In this document: positions 40,978 through 51,540 of the stretch, piece after piece
Position numbering within the stretch: the stretch's first letter is position 1
How the letters are laid out: each line of letters starts with the position of its first letter
Source of the DNA: Oxytricha trifallax
Lineage: Eukaryota > Ciliophora > Spirotrichea > Sporadotrichida > Oxytrichidae
Assembly: GCA_000711775.1 (NCBI GenBank)
Contig: ARYC01017334.1
Coordinates: 62,001 to 126,000, forward strand
Length of the DNA: 64,000 nucleotides
Reading direction: 5' to 3'
Program-made: the position numbers and the translations under genes
Notes under the pieces: model-generated
What the model was told of the DNA's origin: nothing
Databases searched by the model: none
Seen by the model: only the letters and a program-made list of their open reading frames with translations

Positions 40978-41313
40978 GTGTTCTAACCAAGATAACCCTC
41001 CCCACCCCTCCCCACCCTTAACCGAGATACCCCTCCCCATACCCCCTCCCACCCCCAACCTATTTTTATAATAAAATAATATAATAATTTATAAAATCTT
41101 TTATAAATGAGAATTTTATAAATTAATCATTATTATTAATTTAAATATAATTAAAATTATTAAGCTTTAATTATAAATAAAAATAATTATTCAATCAATA
41201 AAATTTTAAAATTCTCATTTATAAAAGATTTTATAAATTATTATATTTATTATTATTATAAAATAGGTTGGGGTGGGAGGGGGGTATGGGGAGGGGTATC
41301 TCGGTTAGAACAC
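40978..41313. repeat. Foldback element with C-rich/G-rich ends
   Basis: Termini GTGTTCTAACC and GGTTAGAACAC bound an inverted repeat whose outer ~60-90 bp are almost pure C-runs on the left (CCCCTCCCCATACCCCCTCC) and G-runs on the right, followed by AT-rich complementary inner arms. The left end has an extra partly duplicated C-rich unit. The sequence ATAA on both flanks may be a target duplication. In DNA this AT-rich the runs stand out and could form G-quadruplex or i-motif structures. No coding sequence. Confidence 0.7.
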
Positions 41314-42255
41314 ATAAGTATCAATTAATCATTTAAAAAATATTTTTAAGGTTCAACCTTTAAAAAACTTTTTGCAAGTTACAACGTTATAAAAGGTTGA
41401 AGCTTGTGATTAAATTTATTGACCAATAATGATAAAATAATGAAAATTTAATCAGTCAAAATAGTGAGATCAAATTTAATATATAAATTCTTAAATTACA
41501 TTAAAGTTATTTATTAATCATTATCAAAATATTTATAAAAAATTTGAGAAAATCTTGTAATTGTATAAATTTAATTAAAACATAATTATTCTAAGTTTGA
41601 AAATCAATCAAAACGAATAAAAGACCTTGTTAAACTTAGTTTGCATGCTTCTCTAATGAAAACTTGAATATTTTTCTAACAAAAAAGTATTTGCTTCTAT
41701 AAAACAACTATCAGATTGCCTTGGAATCAATTAAGGCTATTACTTTTTACTTCTGATTAAATTAATTATAATAAATCATTAGACTAACTCATAAAAAAAT
41801 AAAGTAAATCTGATATTTATACCGGATGATCATACATTATTGACACTTTGTGATGTAACTTCTTCATTTCTTAATGATTGATGAACTTTTTCAAGAACGG
41901 TTCCAATCTTTTTCTAACTTCTTTCCGCTTTTCTGTTAGGAACTTAAATTTCACCTTCCCTGATAAATACTCCAAAATTATTAAGGCAGCTGAATAAGTG
42001 TTCCAATATCTATCAACACTATTGACCTTGAGTGCCAAGTTTACATACTTATTATTTTGGTTAGGCTTTGAATTAGATTTATCTTTTTCAGTAATGGAGT
42101 ATTTATAATTCTTAATAAATATCTGAAATTCTGAAAAGTTATCAATCAAGAAATTATTTGGCTTAATATCTCTATGTACAATTTTATTTCATGAAGTTCC
42201 TAAATACTTTGTAACATCTCCAACATGCTTGGGTTTAATAATTAATAGTCTGATC

Positions 42256-42746
42256 GGGGGGGGGGGAAAGTTTCCTGCACTCGAGGAAGTTTCCTGCACT
42301 TTTTTTATTTTATGTTAAACTTAATATAAATCATAAAATTATAAATTTTTATGACTCACTTATATTAATAGGATTTTTATACATGATAGAAGTAGTTCAA
42401 AAAATATAGTCTAACATTATATAAGTTTTGAAAGAACATATAAATTGAATTGAAATTTCAATAACAATTGGATACAATACTTGGAATTACTTTAAAAATA
42501 AGAGGACAATATAATGGCTAAGATACAAAAACCAAAAATATCTCAAAATTGGAATCTAAAAAGTTATATTGACTAATTGATTAATAAATTAAGCATAATT
42601 AATTCAATAAAATTCGTTCGGAAGTTGCATTATAGTTGTAATAAAAATATTTTATTATAGAAAAAAATATTTTTAAAAAAGTGCAGGAAACTTCCCTAAA
42701 TTTTTTTTTTTATCATAAACCGGTGCAGGAAACTTTCCCCCCCCCC
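42256..42746. mobile_element. 8-bp-TSD element G8, copy 3, inside the T2 kinase gene
   Basis: 491 bp, GGGGGGGGGGGAAAGTTTCC to ...GGAAACTTTCCCCCCCCCC, each end with a second AAGTTTCCTGCAC unit. Flanked by identical GTCTGATC (42248-42255, 42747-42754). Skipping the element and one target copy keeps the kinase frame in phase across the junction. Non-coding. Confidence 0.92.
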
Positions 42747-43085
42747 GTCTGATCATATATTTAATAAAAATTTAAGAGTCACCTAGAAAGACCTTGTAAT
42801 AGTTGTGATTTCATCATTGTCAAATTTAACAGCTAAAATTTCATTTTGTAAGCTAAGGTTATTATGCTTAAATAATTTCAAGAATTTGTATTCGCTCCAA
42901 TATAGTTCATATTATTATTTATGCTCAAGCAAATTTTTCATCTAATCCTAATTTATAATATGTATAATTTAATTAATGAGTAATAATTAATAAATAAAGA
43001 AACTTAGAATGGTGACGATGAAGAACCTGTTCACTCAAATTAATGTAAGTTACAAAAAAGATATCTAACTTATTTTATATTTTAG

Positions 43086-43240
43086 AAGTTGATGCTGGTA
43101 GAAACCCTAAAAGAGCTGGAAAGGAATTTCACTAAAGGAGAACAAGAAGCAACTTTTAGATATTTTGGCATGCAGATGGAGATGTATTCGATGGAGAGTG
43201 GTTTGTTTGTAAAGCTGTTCCTGGATATTCTTTTCCATTT
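43086..43240 (+). pseudogene. MORN-repeat gene fragment
   Basis: The plus frame reads RAGKEFH...IFWHADGDVFDGEWF, a MORN unit (G-D-V-F-D-G-E-W), open and protein-like until the (AT)n tract. An alternative frame from an ATG at 43092 (MLVETLKELERNFTKGEQEA) is also open. It interrupts the T2 zinc-finger/kinase gene on the other strand, so it appears to be a captured or inserted fragment of a cellular gene. Confidence 0.5.
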
Positions 43241-43319
43241 TGTATAATAAGTTTTCCTTAATATATATTTGCTCTTCTATTTATATTGTACATTTCATTT
43301 TATTTTTCATAAATATATT

Positions 43320-43392
43320 GTATATATATATATATATATAATATATATTATATATATATATATAATAATATATATATATATATATATATATT
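43320..43392. repeat. (AT)n microsatellite
   Basis: About 70 bp of nearly pure TA repeats with a few phase slips. Confidence 0.95.
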
Positions 43393-44281
43393 ATTAATCT
43401 TTATAGTATAAATTTTTTTTACCCTCGCTCTTTAAACCATTTATAGTTCAAATGCTTCATCAAAAAAAAATCAAGATCTCTAGATACTTAATTTGATAAA
43501 ATTATTTTTAATATAATTCTAAACTTTGCTTGAAATTAATTTTGTATTACCGAGTTAATTTTAATTTATTTATTTCTCATTATTATTAGTTATTTTTGTT
43601 AAAATTTAGAACTTCAAAATCTTCATTCACTAACTATTCCTTATATAATTCATAAGCATTATATATTTTTTTTATTTTAGTACTTTCCATTTCCCTTAAA
43701 TATTTTTCAAGTTCACTTCCTTTTAAAAAATCATATCATTATTTATTTAAAATTATTTAAATAACTTAGGCTTCAAATTTAAATGAATCAATTCTTTTTC
43801 ATTGTAAGTCATTAAGTTTTGAATGAAAGTTCGACGTACTTTAGTTGGTTAGAAACATAAATTAATAATTTTGCATGAGAAGAGTTTTTATATTTTTGAT
43901 ATTTGAACAAATTTACCTTTCTTAATTTTGTGTTCATAAGAATGTTTTCAAATTGTACGTTGTCATAAACTTAATTGCATTTTAAGCAAATAATCAAAAA
44001 TTTTGGCCTTTCACCAAAGTTAACATCTTTCTTATGTTGCCTCAAACTTGTCTTGAGTAAATTTGTTTTCATCTAAGTCATCAAGATTATTATTTTTTTT
44101 ATCTAAGTTCATTTATTCTATCTATTTGTGGAAGAACTGATTTCATCTTGGTTAGGTTGGAAACTTTGGATTGTCTAAGAATATTATGATTTTAAAAATT
44201 TTATTTTAATTAAAATATATTCAATGTTTTAATATTAAGTCAACTAGCATTAAATTATGAAAAAAAATATATAATTTTGGA

Positions 44282-44307
44282 GTCGGCAAATTTTTAAATT
44301 TGCCGAC
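44282..44307. repeat. Perfect 12-bp-arm hairpin
   Basis: GTCGGCAAATTT, two bases, AAATTTGCCGAC. It stands out for its GC-rich base; no T-run follows. Function unknown. Confidence 0.7.
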
Positions 44308-44674
44308 CCATTCGGGCATTTTATAATATTATAATTTATGATTAATTATCAAACTTAAATTTCATGATTTGAGTACATTCAACATGATTATAATATATAT
44401 TTAAATATAATCCTTTTAGTCTAAGGAACAGTTCTCTTTAGATTAACATTATCTTTAAGAATTTTATTAAATTATTTACTTTCATAATATAATAAAATTA
44501 TTACGGCATATTCTTGTTTGACTCATGAATCTTGCTTGATTCTTAAACTTTTAATGAACTTTTAAATCCTTTAGTAATTAGAAATTTATTCAGAAAGATG
44601 TAGAAATATAACCAATATGAAAATATAAATGTATGAAACGTTGATGCTCTCTGTTTGAAGTTAGATTAAGTTCT

Positions 44675-45345
44675 AAGCAGGACTGGTATACATTTCTATA
44701 GTATCACTGTAATAATTTATATATTCTTAATATTTTTAGAGGGATTTTGCCTACCTTGTTACAAAACACGACCATGAGATTTATCAAAGATTACCTGTGC
44801 CAAGTTTATAATGAAGCAGAAGGAATTTAATTAAATAAATGTTCCTCATTATCCAGAATTCAATATAGAAAACATCATGAATTAAGTTAAGGTGATGCAT
44901 AAATTATAAGGCACCTTAACTATTATGAAGACTAAAAGTAACTAACAGAAAGTGATTTTTTCTATAAAATAAAAGGCACCCTAGCTCCTTAGTATTTAGA
45001 GGACTTGGTAAAATAATAAAATAGTGTTCGAAACTCCCAGGAGCTGATCTCACTCATGGATAAGCAATAGCTATAGGGATGATATTTGTAGGGAGATTTA
45101 AGATGAACCATTTTTTTCAAGTAAAAATAAAAATACAACTCATTTATTTAATTATAGGAGCCAAAGGTAAAGGAAGCTCAATCCAAAAGTCATGGCTAAA
45201 GCTAAAAGATAGTCAACAAAAAAGATAAAAAATTATGAATTTCAATAAAACTACAATTAACCAATAAACGCTGAAATGGAAGAAATAAAAGAATCAAAAT
45301 AATCATAATTAAAACAAAGTGAGGCAAAATAGTTTCAATTTAATA
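44675..45345 (+). pseudogene. T2 conserved ~200-residue protein (gene A)
   Basis: From KQDWYTFLQYHCNN (family D-W-Y-N-H-L) the gene passes to MRFIKDYLCQVYNEAEG (from an ATG at 44773), then, in a neighbouring frame, INVPHYPEF (family YVN.PNYPEL), then LNYYEDQK...FFYKIKGTLAPQYLEDLV and, further on, AKGKGSS...DSQQKRQ (family KKGKAL...QQQKKRK). Every block aligns with T3 and T4. Two or three shifts. Function unknown; the basic, Gln-rich tail suggests nucleic-acid contact, which is inference only. Confidence 0.72.
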
Positions 45346-45407
45346 TATGAAACAAATTATCAAATAATTAAATTTATTATATTAATAAATTAAACTCATT
45401 ATATAAG

Positions 45408-46307
45408 TCATTCTAAATAATTTTCAATTATTAGAAAATTTCTATCAATAATTTTTCTGATTAAGACTATATCTGCTTCATAGACGGAGTCTATAATTAT
45501 GTTATAATTTTCTTAGTTTGATAATTAAAAGTTCTTAGCCCTTAATTTTGAATTATAAACTTTCTCAATATTAGCAAATTCTTCCTCGATATAATGAATG
45601 ACTGAAGAGTAAGATGCATTGTATAATAATTTAAATCCATTATTTTATATAAATTATTGGACTTTGTTTGATCTATGGACACGGAGATTATCATGAATAT
45701 TATAAGTTTACTATTTTATTACACTGAAAGAGTTGTTCTAAGCATTACAAAAATTTATTTGTATTTATTGAATTTTCTGATATAATATATTCTTCTATAC
45801 CTCTTTAGTAAGAAATGCCTAATATTAAGGCATAAGTTTTGAATATGATTCCTTATTATTCTAATTCAATATCATTATATTAATTGGTCCAGGCTCTATT
45901 TTTTAGAGAGTATGGTTAAAATGAAGTCTCATTAATGCATACTATTTTAATATTTTTCTTGCTGATTCTAACTAACTAAGATAACTGTTCTTATTTTTCT
46001 TTTTATAATTTTTATTACTTTTGTTGAGAAAGATGATAACTTTTATTTTTTTTTGCCTATACTTGATTCCAAGTTATTTATATATATTTTTTAGTGAGGT
46101 CCCACTTTTTAAAAGTCCATGATAATTATTCTAGAAAACATATAGCCTCTATTTTATTGCAAATTCTTCTAACATTACAAGATTGCTTAGGATCACAAGA
46201 AATTAAACTGTTCTTGACCAAGTTTAAATATAGTTTTGATTCATACTTTTGGCTAAATTTATTGTTTGTTGATCTTGCCTTTACATACTTATCTCACTGC
46301 GCGGCAT
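45408..46307 (-). pseudogene. T2 DDE transposase, nearly full length
   Basis: About 300 codons from an ATG at 46307 (MPRSEISMQRQDQQTI). The helix-turn-helix/linker region includes GTSLKNIYKQLGIKY. The catalytic core has block 1 IVCINETSFQPYS (the usual D of DET is N), block 2 HDNLRVHRSNKVQQFIQNNG, and block 3 ASYSSVIHYIEEEFANIEKV (E block). The family is IS630/Tc1/mariner. TAA is Gln repeatedly (KVQQFIQ). At least two frame shifts and the D-to-N change make it inactive. The stop at TGA 45410-45408 faces the 3' end of gene A. Confidence 0.82.
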
Positions 46308-46359
46308 TTTATTTTCAATAATTTTGATATTTATTAATGAGAGAGAGAGTAACTCTAGG

Positions 46360-47121
46360 CTTATATGAGGGCTAGTAGTTGTCTTTTACATCATTTGCTT
46401 CTCATCACATCATATTCCTTGTTAAATCCAGCCTTATATTATCTTTTTTCATTTTTATCGATATGCTCATCTGTCGTGACATTAGCTTGACTTCTGGTAT
46501 TTGAGTTTTCATTGACTCTCAGTCTAATTGCCTCTTAATTTTCTCCTCCTCCCTTCATATTACCGTCCCTCTTTCGTGTGGTGATTCCCTTCTTGCTCTT
46601 CTCTAAACTATTCAAATTGAGATTTATTTCCCTAATCTAGAACTAGTTCATCTCATGCATCCAAAAGGGTGATGAGGTTCGTTTGCAAGCTACCATTCTC
46701 TTCTTGCCAAAGTGTTTAGTTTCTTTCATCTGTTATCTTATCCATATATTTTTCTTCTAATACTATACCTAATTTCCCATTATCCATTCTCATATATCGA
46801 AGCTCCCGATTGAACAGTAAGTAGTATCTCTGCTTCTTAGTCCAATCATTTAAGAAAATCTAGAATATAGGTTTTCAATGTAATTCTAGTGCCAGATGGT
46901 TCATTATCAGAATTGCTATCAACCCGGAGTCTTCTGGGTCCCGCACTTGGCTAGTCTCTGATTTGCATATTATCTTCTATGCTTAGAACTCTTTTCTAAG
47001 TATCTCTGTTACCATTTAGTTTGGTTGGTTTAGGTATTTTTTGATTATCGCAAGACTTCCTACACTCTTCCTAGTGTCATATATTTCTGCCTTTCCTGAC
47101 TTTTTAGTGATTCTTATTAAG
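46360..47121 (-). pseudogene. Coding relic containing DPEDSG
   Basis: Following the palindrome on the minus strand, open pieces read IIPQQESLKSQERQKYMTLG, RLAKCGTQKTPG, VRDPEDSGLIAIL, and RYYLLFNRELRYMRMDNGKL with EEKYMDKITDERN (near 46.75 kb). DPEDSGxx(A/V)I recurs at 60.5 kb (FVDPEDSGVLVIP), so a dispersed gene is involved. No family recognised. The frame continues into the left palindrome arm, whose minus strand encodes an acidic/basic stretch. Confidence 0.4.
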
Positions 47122-47915
47122 GTATAATTTTTGAAGGATTATAGAAATTTTATCTTGAATTTGAATTTATAATTTAATAAGACTCTATTTGACCTCTTAG
47201 TTCAGCTTATAATCATCATCTTCCTCATCATTTTCTTCATATCTAACTTTTTTTCCTCTTTAAGGTTTCCTGCAAGATATTTCACTCTCATTCTTGATTT
47301 CAACAACTTTAAGTTCCTCTGTTCTTTGAGTCCTTTAGTTGAAAAAAAGTCACTTCTCGATTTTAGACTGCTATATCAGAGATGCTGCCTGGAACCTGTA
47401 TTCCATTTTATTCACAGAAATTTAATAAAATTAGAGATGTTAATAAATTAAAATTAACTCAGTCTTAATTAATAAAACATGGCTAAAATTAATTAAGACA
47501 TCTCTTTTAAGAATTCTTATTAAAACTATTAGTAGAAAGTTAAATATCGGATCATTAAAACTTGAAATGTTTTAATTTGTTAATTTTAATTTATTAACAT
47601 CTCTAATTTTATTAAATTTCTGTGAATAAAATGGAATACAGGTTCCAGGCAGCATCTCTGATATAGCAGTCTAAAATCGAGAAGTGACTTTTTTTCAACT
47701 AAAGGACTCAAAGAACAGAGGAACTTAAAGTTGTTGAAATCAAGAATGAGAGTGAAATATCTTGCAGGAAACCTTAAAGAGGAAAAAAAGTTAGATATGA
47801 AGAAAATGATGAGGAAGATGATGATTATAAGCTGAACTAAGAGGTCAAATAGAGTCTTATTAAATTATAAATTCAAATTCAAGATAAAATTTCTATAATC
47901 CTTCAAAAATTATAC
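47122..47915. repeat. Large palindrome, 337-bp arms, 120-bp loop
   Basis: Arms 47122-47458 and 47579-47915 read as exact reverse complements as far as I can follow. The arms are coding-like: one reading direction gives EELKVVEIKNESEIS, then GKKVRYEENDEEDDDYKL, read outward on + in the right arm and on - in the left. The left-arm copy continues into the minus-strand relic at 46.36-47.12 kb. So this looks like an inverted duplication of a gene segment rather than a simple MITE. Arm identity implies recent origin or gene conversion. No target duplication seen. Confidence 0.8.
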
Positions 47916-48480
47916 ATTTTCACCAAATTTCTACAGTTCTTTATGATGCTCTAGCAACTTATTTGGATGATTACACTTTATACGTCTAGTACTTCTCTCC
48001 AGAACCCACCGTCTTCAATCTTCCAATTTGTTGCCCCTATATTTCTCTCCAGCTGTGTTATTCCTTTGTCATTCAGGACTATGGGAGGGCGAATTTTTTG
48101 TGCGATTCTTTATTGACAGAATTATACCTCCTCTTTTTGTCTCACACATACTTCCATTATCTCTTCTTGGATATGTTTTCCTGGAATCATGTTCTCATGC
48201 TGCCAGCTTTCGTTTATTTCTCTCCAGTGGTTTTGTTGTTTTTCTGTCCAAAGATCCCATTCTCTTATTCCTTTTCTCCTGGCATCTTCTCTGTCTAATA
48301 ATCATACGACGAATGCTTTCTCCAGCTTGCTTTTAGTGCTCAAGCAGCAAACTATCGTTGTTATTCTTATGACCATTGGACACCAACCCTTTTTAGCTTG
48401 TAGAATCCTTTACACTAAACCTCTGTCAAGTCAATCAAGTGTTTCAGCTTCATCTAGTCGGCTTAAACACAGGGCGTACC
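47916..48480 (-). pseudogene. Open minus-strand gene relic, identity unknown
   Basis: From near 48.48 kb the ciliate-code frame reads RYALCLSRLDEAETLD, TGA, LDRGLVQRILQAKKGWCPMV, later TGA, LLDREDARRKGIREWDLW, QNHWREINESWQHENMIPG and NIGATNWKIEDGGFWREV, entering the palindrome and stopping there. Only two TGAs interrupt ~180 codons, each where Trp would fit, so it is a fairly fresh relic. Three overlapping plus-strand standard-code frames (48028-48554) are its shadows. No family recognised; it may be part of the same gene as the DPEDSG relic. Confidence 0.5.
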
Positions 48481-48615
48481 GTCCATCTTTATTATATTTA
48501 AAGTTTATAATTTTATTATTATTAAAAAGTGCAAAATTTCACTGTTTCAATTGAAAATAAAAAAAGCAAATATTGAAAATTTTGAATAATTGAAAAATGA
48601 AAAACTTTCTGCCTT

Positions 48616-49400
48616 ATGAGAAAGCATAAAAGATTTCAATTAACTTAAGACCATATTAATTATTTGATATAATACAAGACTCTCGAAGATCAGATTTCAC
48701 TTTCATTAAAGCAGTGAGCTATAGTTTTTTAATCGTAGATTTCCAGAAATTAAAATCTCATGCATTGCACTCAGAAACTTAAATAAAAAGAATGCCATTA
48801 AGTATAAAATATATTAAAGTGAATACAACTTAACAGACCACAAAAATATCAAATTTAAATAGATTTGCAAAGGGTAAATACTAAACTTTGGGAAATAAAA
48901 AATGAAAATCAAAACATTGTAAACTTGGATGAAACAATATTTAAGGCTCATTCAACTTCTTGGAAAACGTGGGCACCGAAAAGTCTTTACTTAGTTTTGT
49001 CAAATTGGGATTAATTCTAAATACTTTAGCTGCATTTGTAATAATAAGTCCAAAGAAATGATTTAAAGCATTTCGAATTGTAATAAAATCAATAAAAATT
49101 CAAGATCTTATTTGATATTAGAAGATCGAGAGGCTAATTACAAAGATAAAGAGCTTACTATATTTCTTGACAATTTGAAAGCCAATCATTAAAAATAGTT
49201 CATAGAGGCAGTAGACAACAAGGAGTGGAAGCAATATTTCAACGCTCCATATTCCTCGAAATTTAATTGTATTGAGAATTTGTTTTCCAGGGTGAGGAAT
49301 GAAAACAGGAAGTCTCTAATCAATTACTAGTTTAAACTAAGCAACATGAAGAATTTGTAAGCAATAACCTAATAAATTATGTCAATTAAACAAAATGACT
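48616..49400 (+). pseudogene. T3 DDE transposase (inverted copy)
   Basis: From an ATG at 48616 the frame reads to NYLIQYKTLEDQISLSLKQ, TGA, aligning with SKDTLKEQMLLSLKQ of T4 (amino-terminal region). Then come IVNLDETIFKAHSTSWKTW (first D), FLDNLKANHQ (second D) and FNAPYSSKFNCIENLFSRV (E), so all three catalytic residues are still present though in different frames. The end is placed by comparison with T4. It converges on T3 gene A, as in T1, T2 and T4, but with the whole unit reversed. Confidence 0.82.
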
Positions 49401-49512
49401 GCATGAACAGTGAAAGACACTGTCTTGATTTGTTTAAACAAAAGTGTTTGAATATTAACTTTATTAAGAATTGTTAATGCATAAATATAATTGATAACAT
49501 AAAGAATTTAAG

Positions 49513-50274
49513 TCATTAGTTAAAATGCATCCGTTTAGCAGGAGGATTTCTCATCATCATATTTTCATCTAGGGTTGACTTAAATTTTTAGGTCTGCTTT
49601 ATATAATTTTGTTCTTCACCCTCATTAGTTGTAGATGTTTCAAATATTTTTCTTTTTTTCTGCTGTTATCTTCCTATTAACTTAAATTTCAGTATCGACA
49701 AAGCCTTCCCCTTTTTTTCTATAAAGACATAAACAACTATTTAAGCTTGCTTCAGAAATGATGTACTGATTAAATTTCTTAGAGATGCTATTCGCTATTT
49801 AGAATTTATTCCCCTTTCATTTCTTCATCATCAACATAATTTCTGGCCTATTGTTATTCTCTTATTATTTATGTTAGCCAATCATTCTTTATTGTCCCAA
49901 GCACCCCAAAGAAAAAGCATTTATTTGGAAGATCAGTGATTCCATCATAAATACTAAAGTATCCCATGAGGACATTATCGTCTTTGACATAATCATTATA
50001 TATTGACACTGAGTTCAGGGTAATTAGGTATGTTAACATAAATAACGTCAGCTGATTTTAGCAGCTCTTTCTAAGATGAAAGTACATCTCTTATAAACTT
50101 CATGCTTGTCTTTGTAAATGCAGGTAAATGATAGCCCAAACATAAAATTAAATTAAGTTTACATGAATGTTTGAGGTGATTGTACCAATCTAAATTGGTA
50201 TTCAGACTCCCCTTGTGAGTTCTAAAATTTATGTTCTTTAGGCTATGAGAATTGTTATCGAAATTTTAGATCAT
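49513..50274 (-). pseudogene. T3 conserved ~200-residue protein (gene A, best copy)
   Basis: The best-preserved copy. An ATG at 50274 opens MIQNFDNNSHSLKNINF; the more conserved part begins near TSMKFIRDVLSS and continues SADVIYVNIPNYPEL, then after one shift GYFSIYDGITDLP, FFGVLGTIKNDWL, a Gln-rich REQQQ, FIEKKGKALSILKFKL and GRQQQKKRKIF, ending NPPAKRMHFN at TGA 49515-49513. From MKFI the product is about 205 residues, ~23 kDa, close to the 22-kDa protein of TBE elements. No known domain recognised. Confidence 0.78.
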
Positions 50275-50479
50275 GTCCTATAAAAATAATATTTATGTCT
50301 TACTATTTCATATTAATGCAACATAAAAATAATATTGCTGAAATACAAAAGAATAGGAAATTGTAAAAAACAAAAATACAAAAAACTGCCGTATATTTGA
50401 ATGTTTTAATATATTTACAATTAATAGCATAAAATGTTTATAAAACGAGAGAGATTTTACATTTTTTTTCATAGTATGC

Positions 50480-51359
50480 TAACTGTCCTATTTATTACTA
50501 TGACAATATTATTATTTTATATAGTTTTTCTCAAATAATTCTATTAGAGAGGAGCAAGCATGTACTTTTATTAATTACGCATTATATGATGTTTTATTTA
50601 CTGCGCGTTATATGCATTTAATGTTTCTTTTTAGTGTAAATACTCTTAAAATATAAATTCTGCCTTCAACTCTAAAATTTCGCAAGTTAATTTATCTTCA
50701 CTTTCATCATTAGGTTTAATTTGTATCCTAAAATCAAAAATTAAGTATAAATCAAAGAAATCATAGTAAAATATAGATTAAAGAGCATTACTTTGCTTTA
50801 AAGTGGCATTGTTAATTGAGATAGCTCGGAACCATTTTTACAAATAATAATGTAATTATTTACTGTTTTAATTTGAGAAATTGATAATTCTTGATTTTCA
50901 AAAAAATCATATACAATATTAATGTTTCTATTGGTTCATATTAGTTGTTTACAACTTACTCTATTAAATTTTATTAGTTAATTATTTTCTTCATACATAA
51001 ATATAAGTTCATGAACACATAACTTTACTATTCAGGGAAATTCTATTTTAGTTGTTATTTGAACCTTAAATTGGATATATCATATAACCCCAATCAAGTT
51101 TTGTTAAATTTTATATTTTTTTTTGACTATTAAAATTAGAAATAGCTTAAATAAATAGCTTTCAGAAGAAATTCCCAACAAACCATAATTTTATCCAAAC
51201 TTATTTTCATTTATAACTCTATTGCAAAAATCTATATCCCAGAACGTCGTAGAACATTTTTTCTTAAAAATAGTCGGTCTAAACATTAGTGATGTCTCCT
51301 CTTACAAAAACTACGGTAATTGTTTCTTTTTTTTGTGGATGAGTAACTGACACGAGCAT
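50480..51359 (-). pseudogene. Unidentified minus-strand coding relic
   Basis: From an ATG at 51359: MLVSVTHPQKKETITVVFVR, then YFQEKMFYDVLGYRFLQQ, and farther on KPNDESEDKLTCEILELKAE (near 50.73 kb), separated by TGA and shifts. No family recognised. It lies where the inverted T3 should carry its kinase gene, on the opposite strand to that expected, so it may be a foreign insertion or a mis-reading. The plus strand of part of this region is also open. Confidence 0.3.
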
Positions 51360-51540
51360 TCTTAAAGTTTTTACTAGTCTAATATATTAATGAGAAGGAA
51401 TAGCTTTGGTTTTTATAATTGAATGATAATGCTATTTTTAGTCAAAAAACAGTAATTACAGATATAAGGACTTTTGCTTTTATTAATAATTAAGCATTTT
51501 AAAAGTTTTACTATCTTAGAATTTTAAAAAAGAATTTTTA

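Larger units (their letters stand above)
41727..44112 (-). pseudogene. T2 zinc-finger/kinase gene (interrupted)
   Basis: An ATG at 44112 starts MNLDKKNNNLDDLDENKF; then comes a finger remnant SLRQHKKDV, the classic finger linker GERPKF and CLKC of a second finger (near 43.96 kb). The kinase part restarts near 42.95 kb (ELYWSEYKFLKLFKHNN, a helix-C-like region), continues as MLEMLQSIQELHEIK and, after a one-base shift, IVHRDIKPNNFL, the catalytic loop with its Asp intact, then YSAALIILEYLSGK of the C-lobe, ending at TGA 41729-41727. The substrate is unknown. Insertions at 42.26-42.75 kb and 43.05-43.4 kb, a shift and TGAs make it a pseudogene. The kinase identification is firm from HRDIKPNN. 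Confidence 0.82.
41536..46400. mobile_element. T2: TBE-like three-gene transposon, interrupted
   Basis: Gene order: zinc-finger/kinase (-), conserved unknown gene (+), DDE transposase (-). The left terminus, TATAAAAAATTTGAGAAAAT at 41534, matches the T4 inverted repeat; the right terminus was not found and may be lost. Inside the kinase gene lie element G8 copy 3 and, between finger and kinase parts, a MORN-encoding fragment and an (AT)n tract. Without these the element would be close to the 3.9 kb of T4. Confidence 0.75.

Noticed and set aside
40978-41313. C-rich tract as a CpG-type promoter or origin
   Set aside because: It is part of an inverted-repeat element with no gene start nearby.
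46094-46321. 75-codon plus-strand frame
   Set aside because: Antisense of the amino-terminal part of the T2 transposase.
48028-48554. Three overlapping plus-strand frames of 66-121 codons
   Set aside because: Pyrimidine-rich shadows of a much more protein-like minus-strand frame read with TAA/TAG = Gln.
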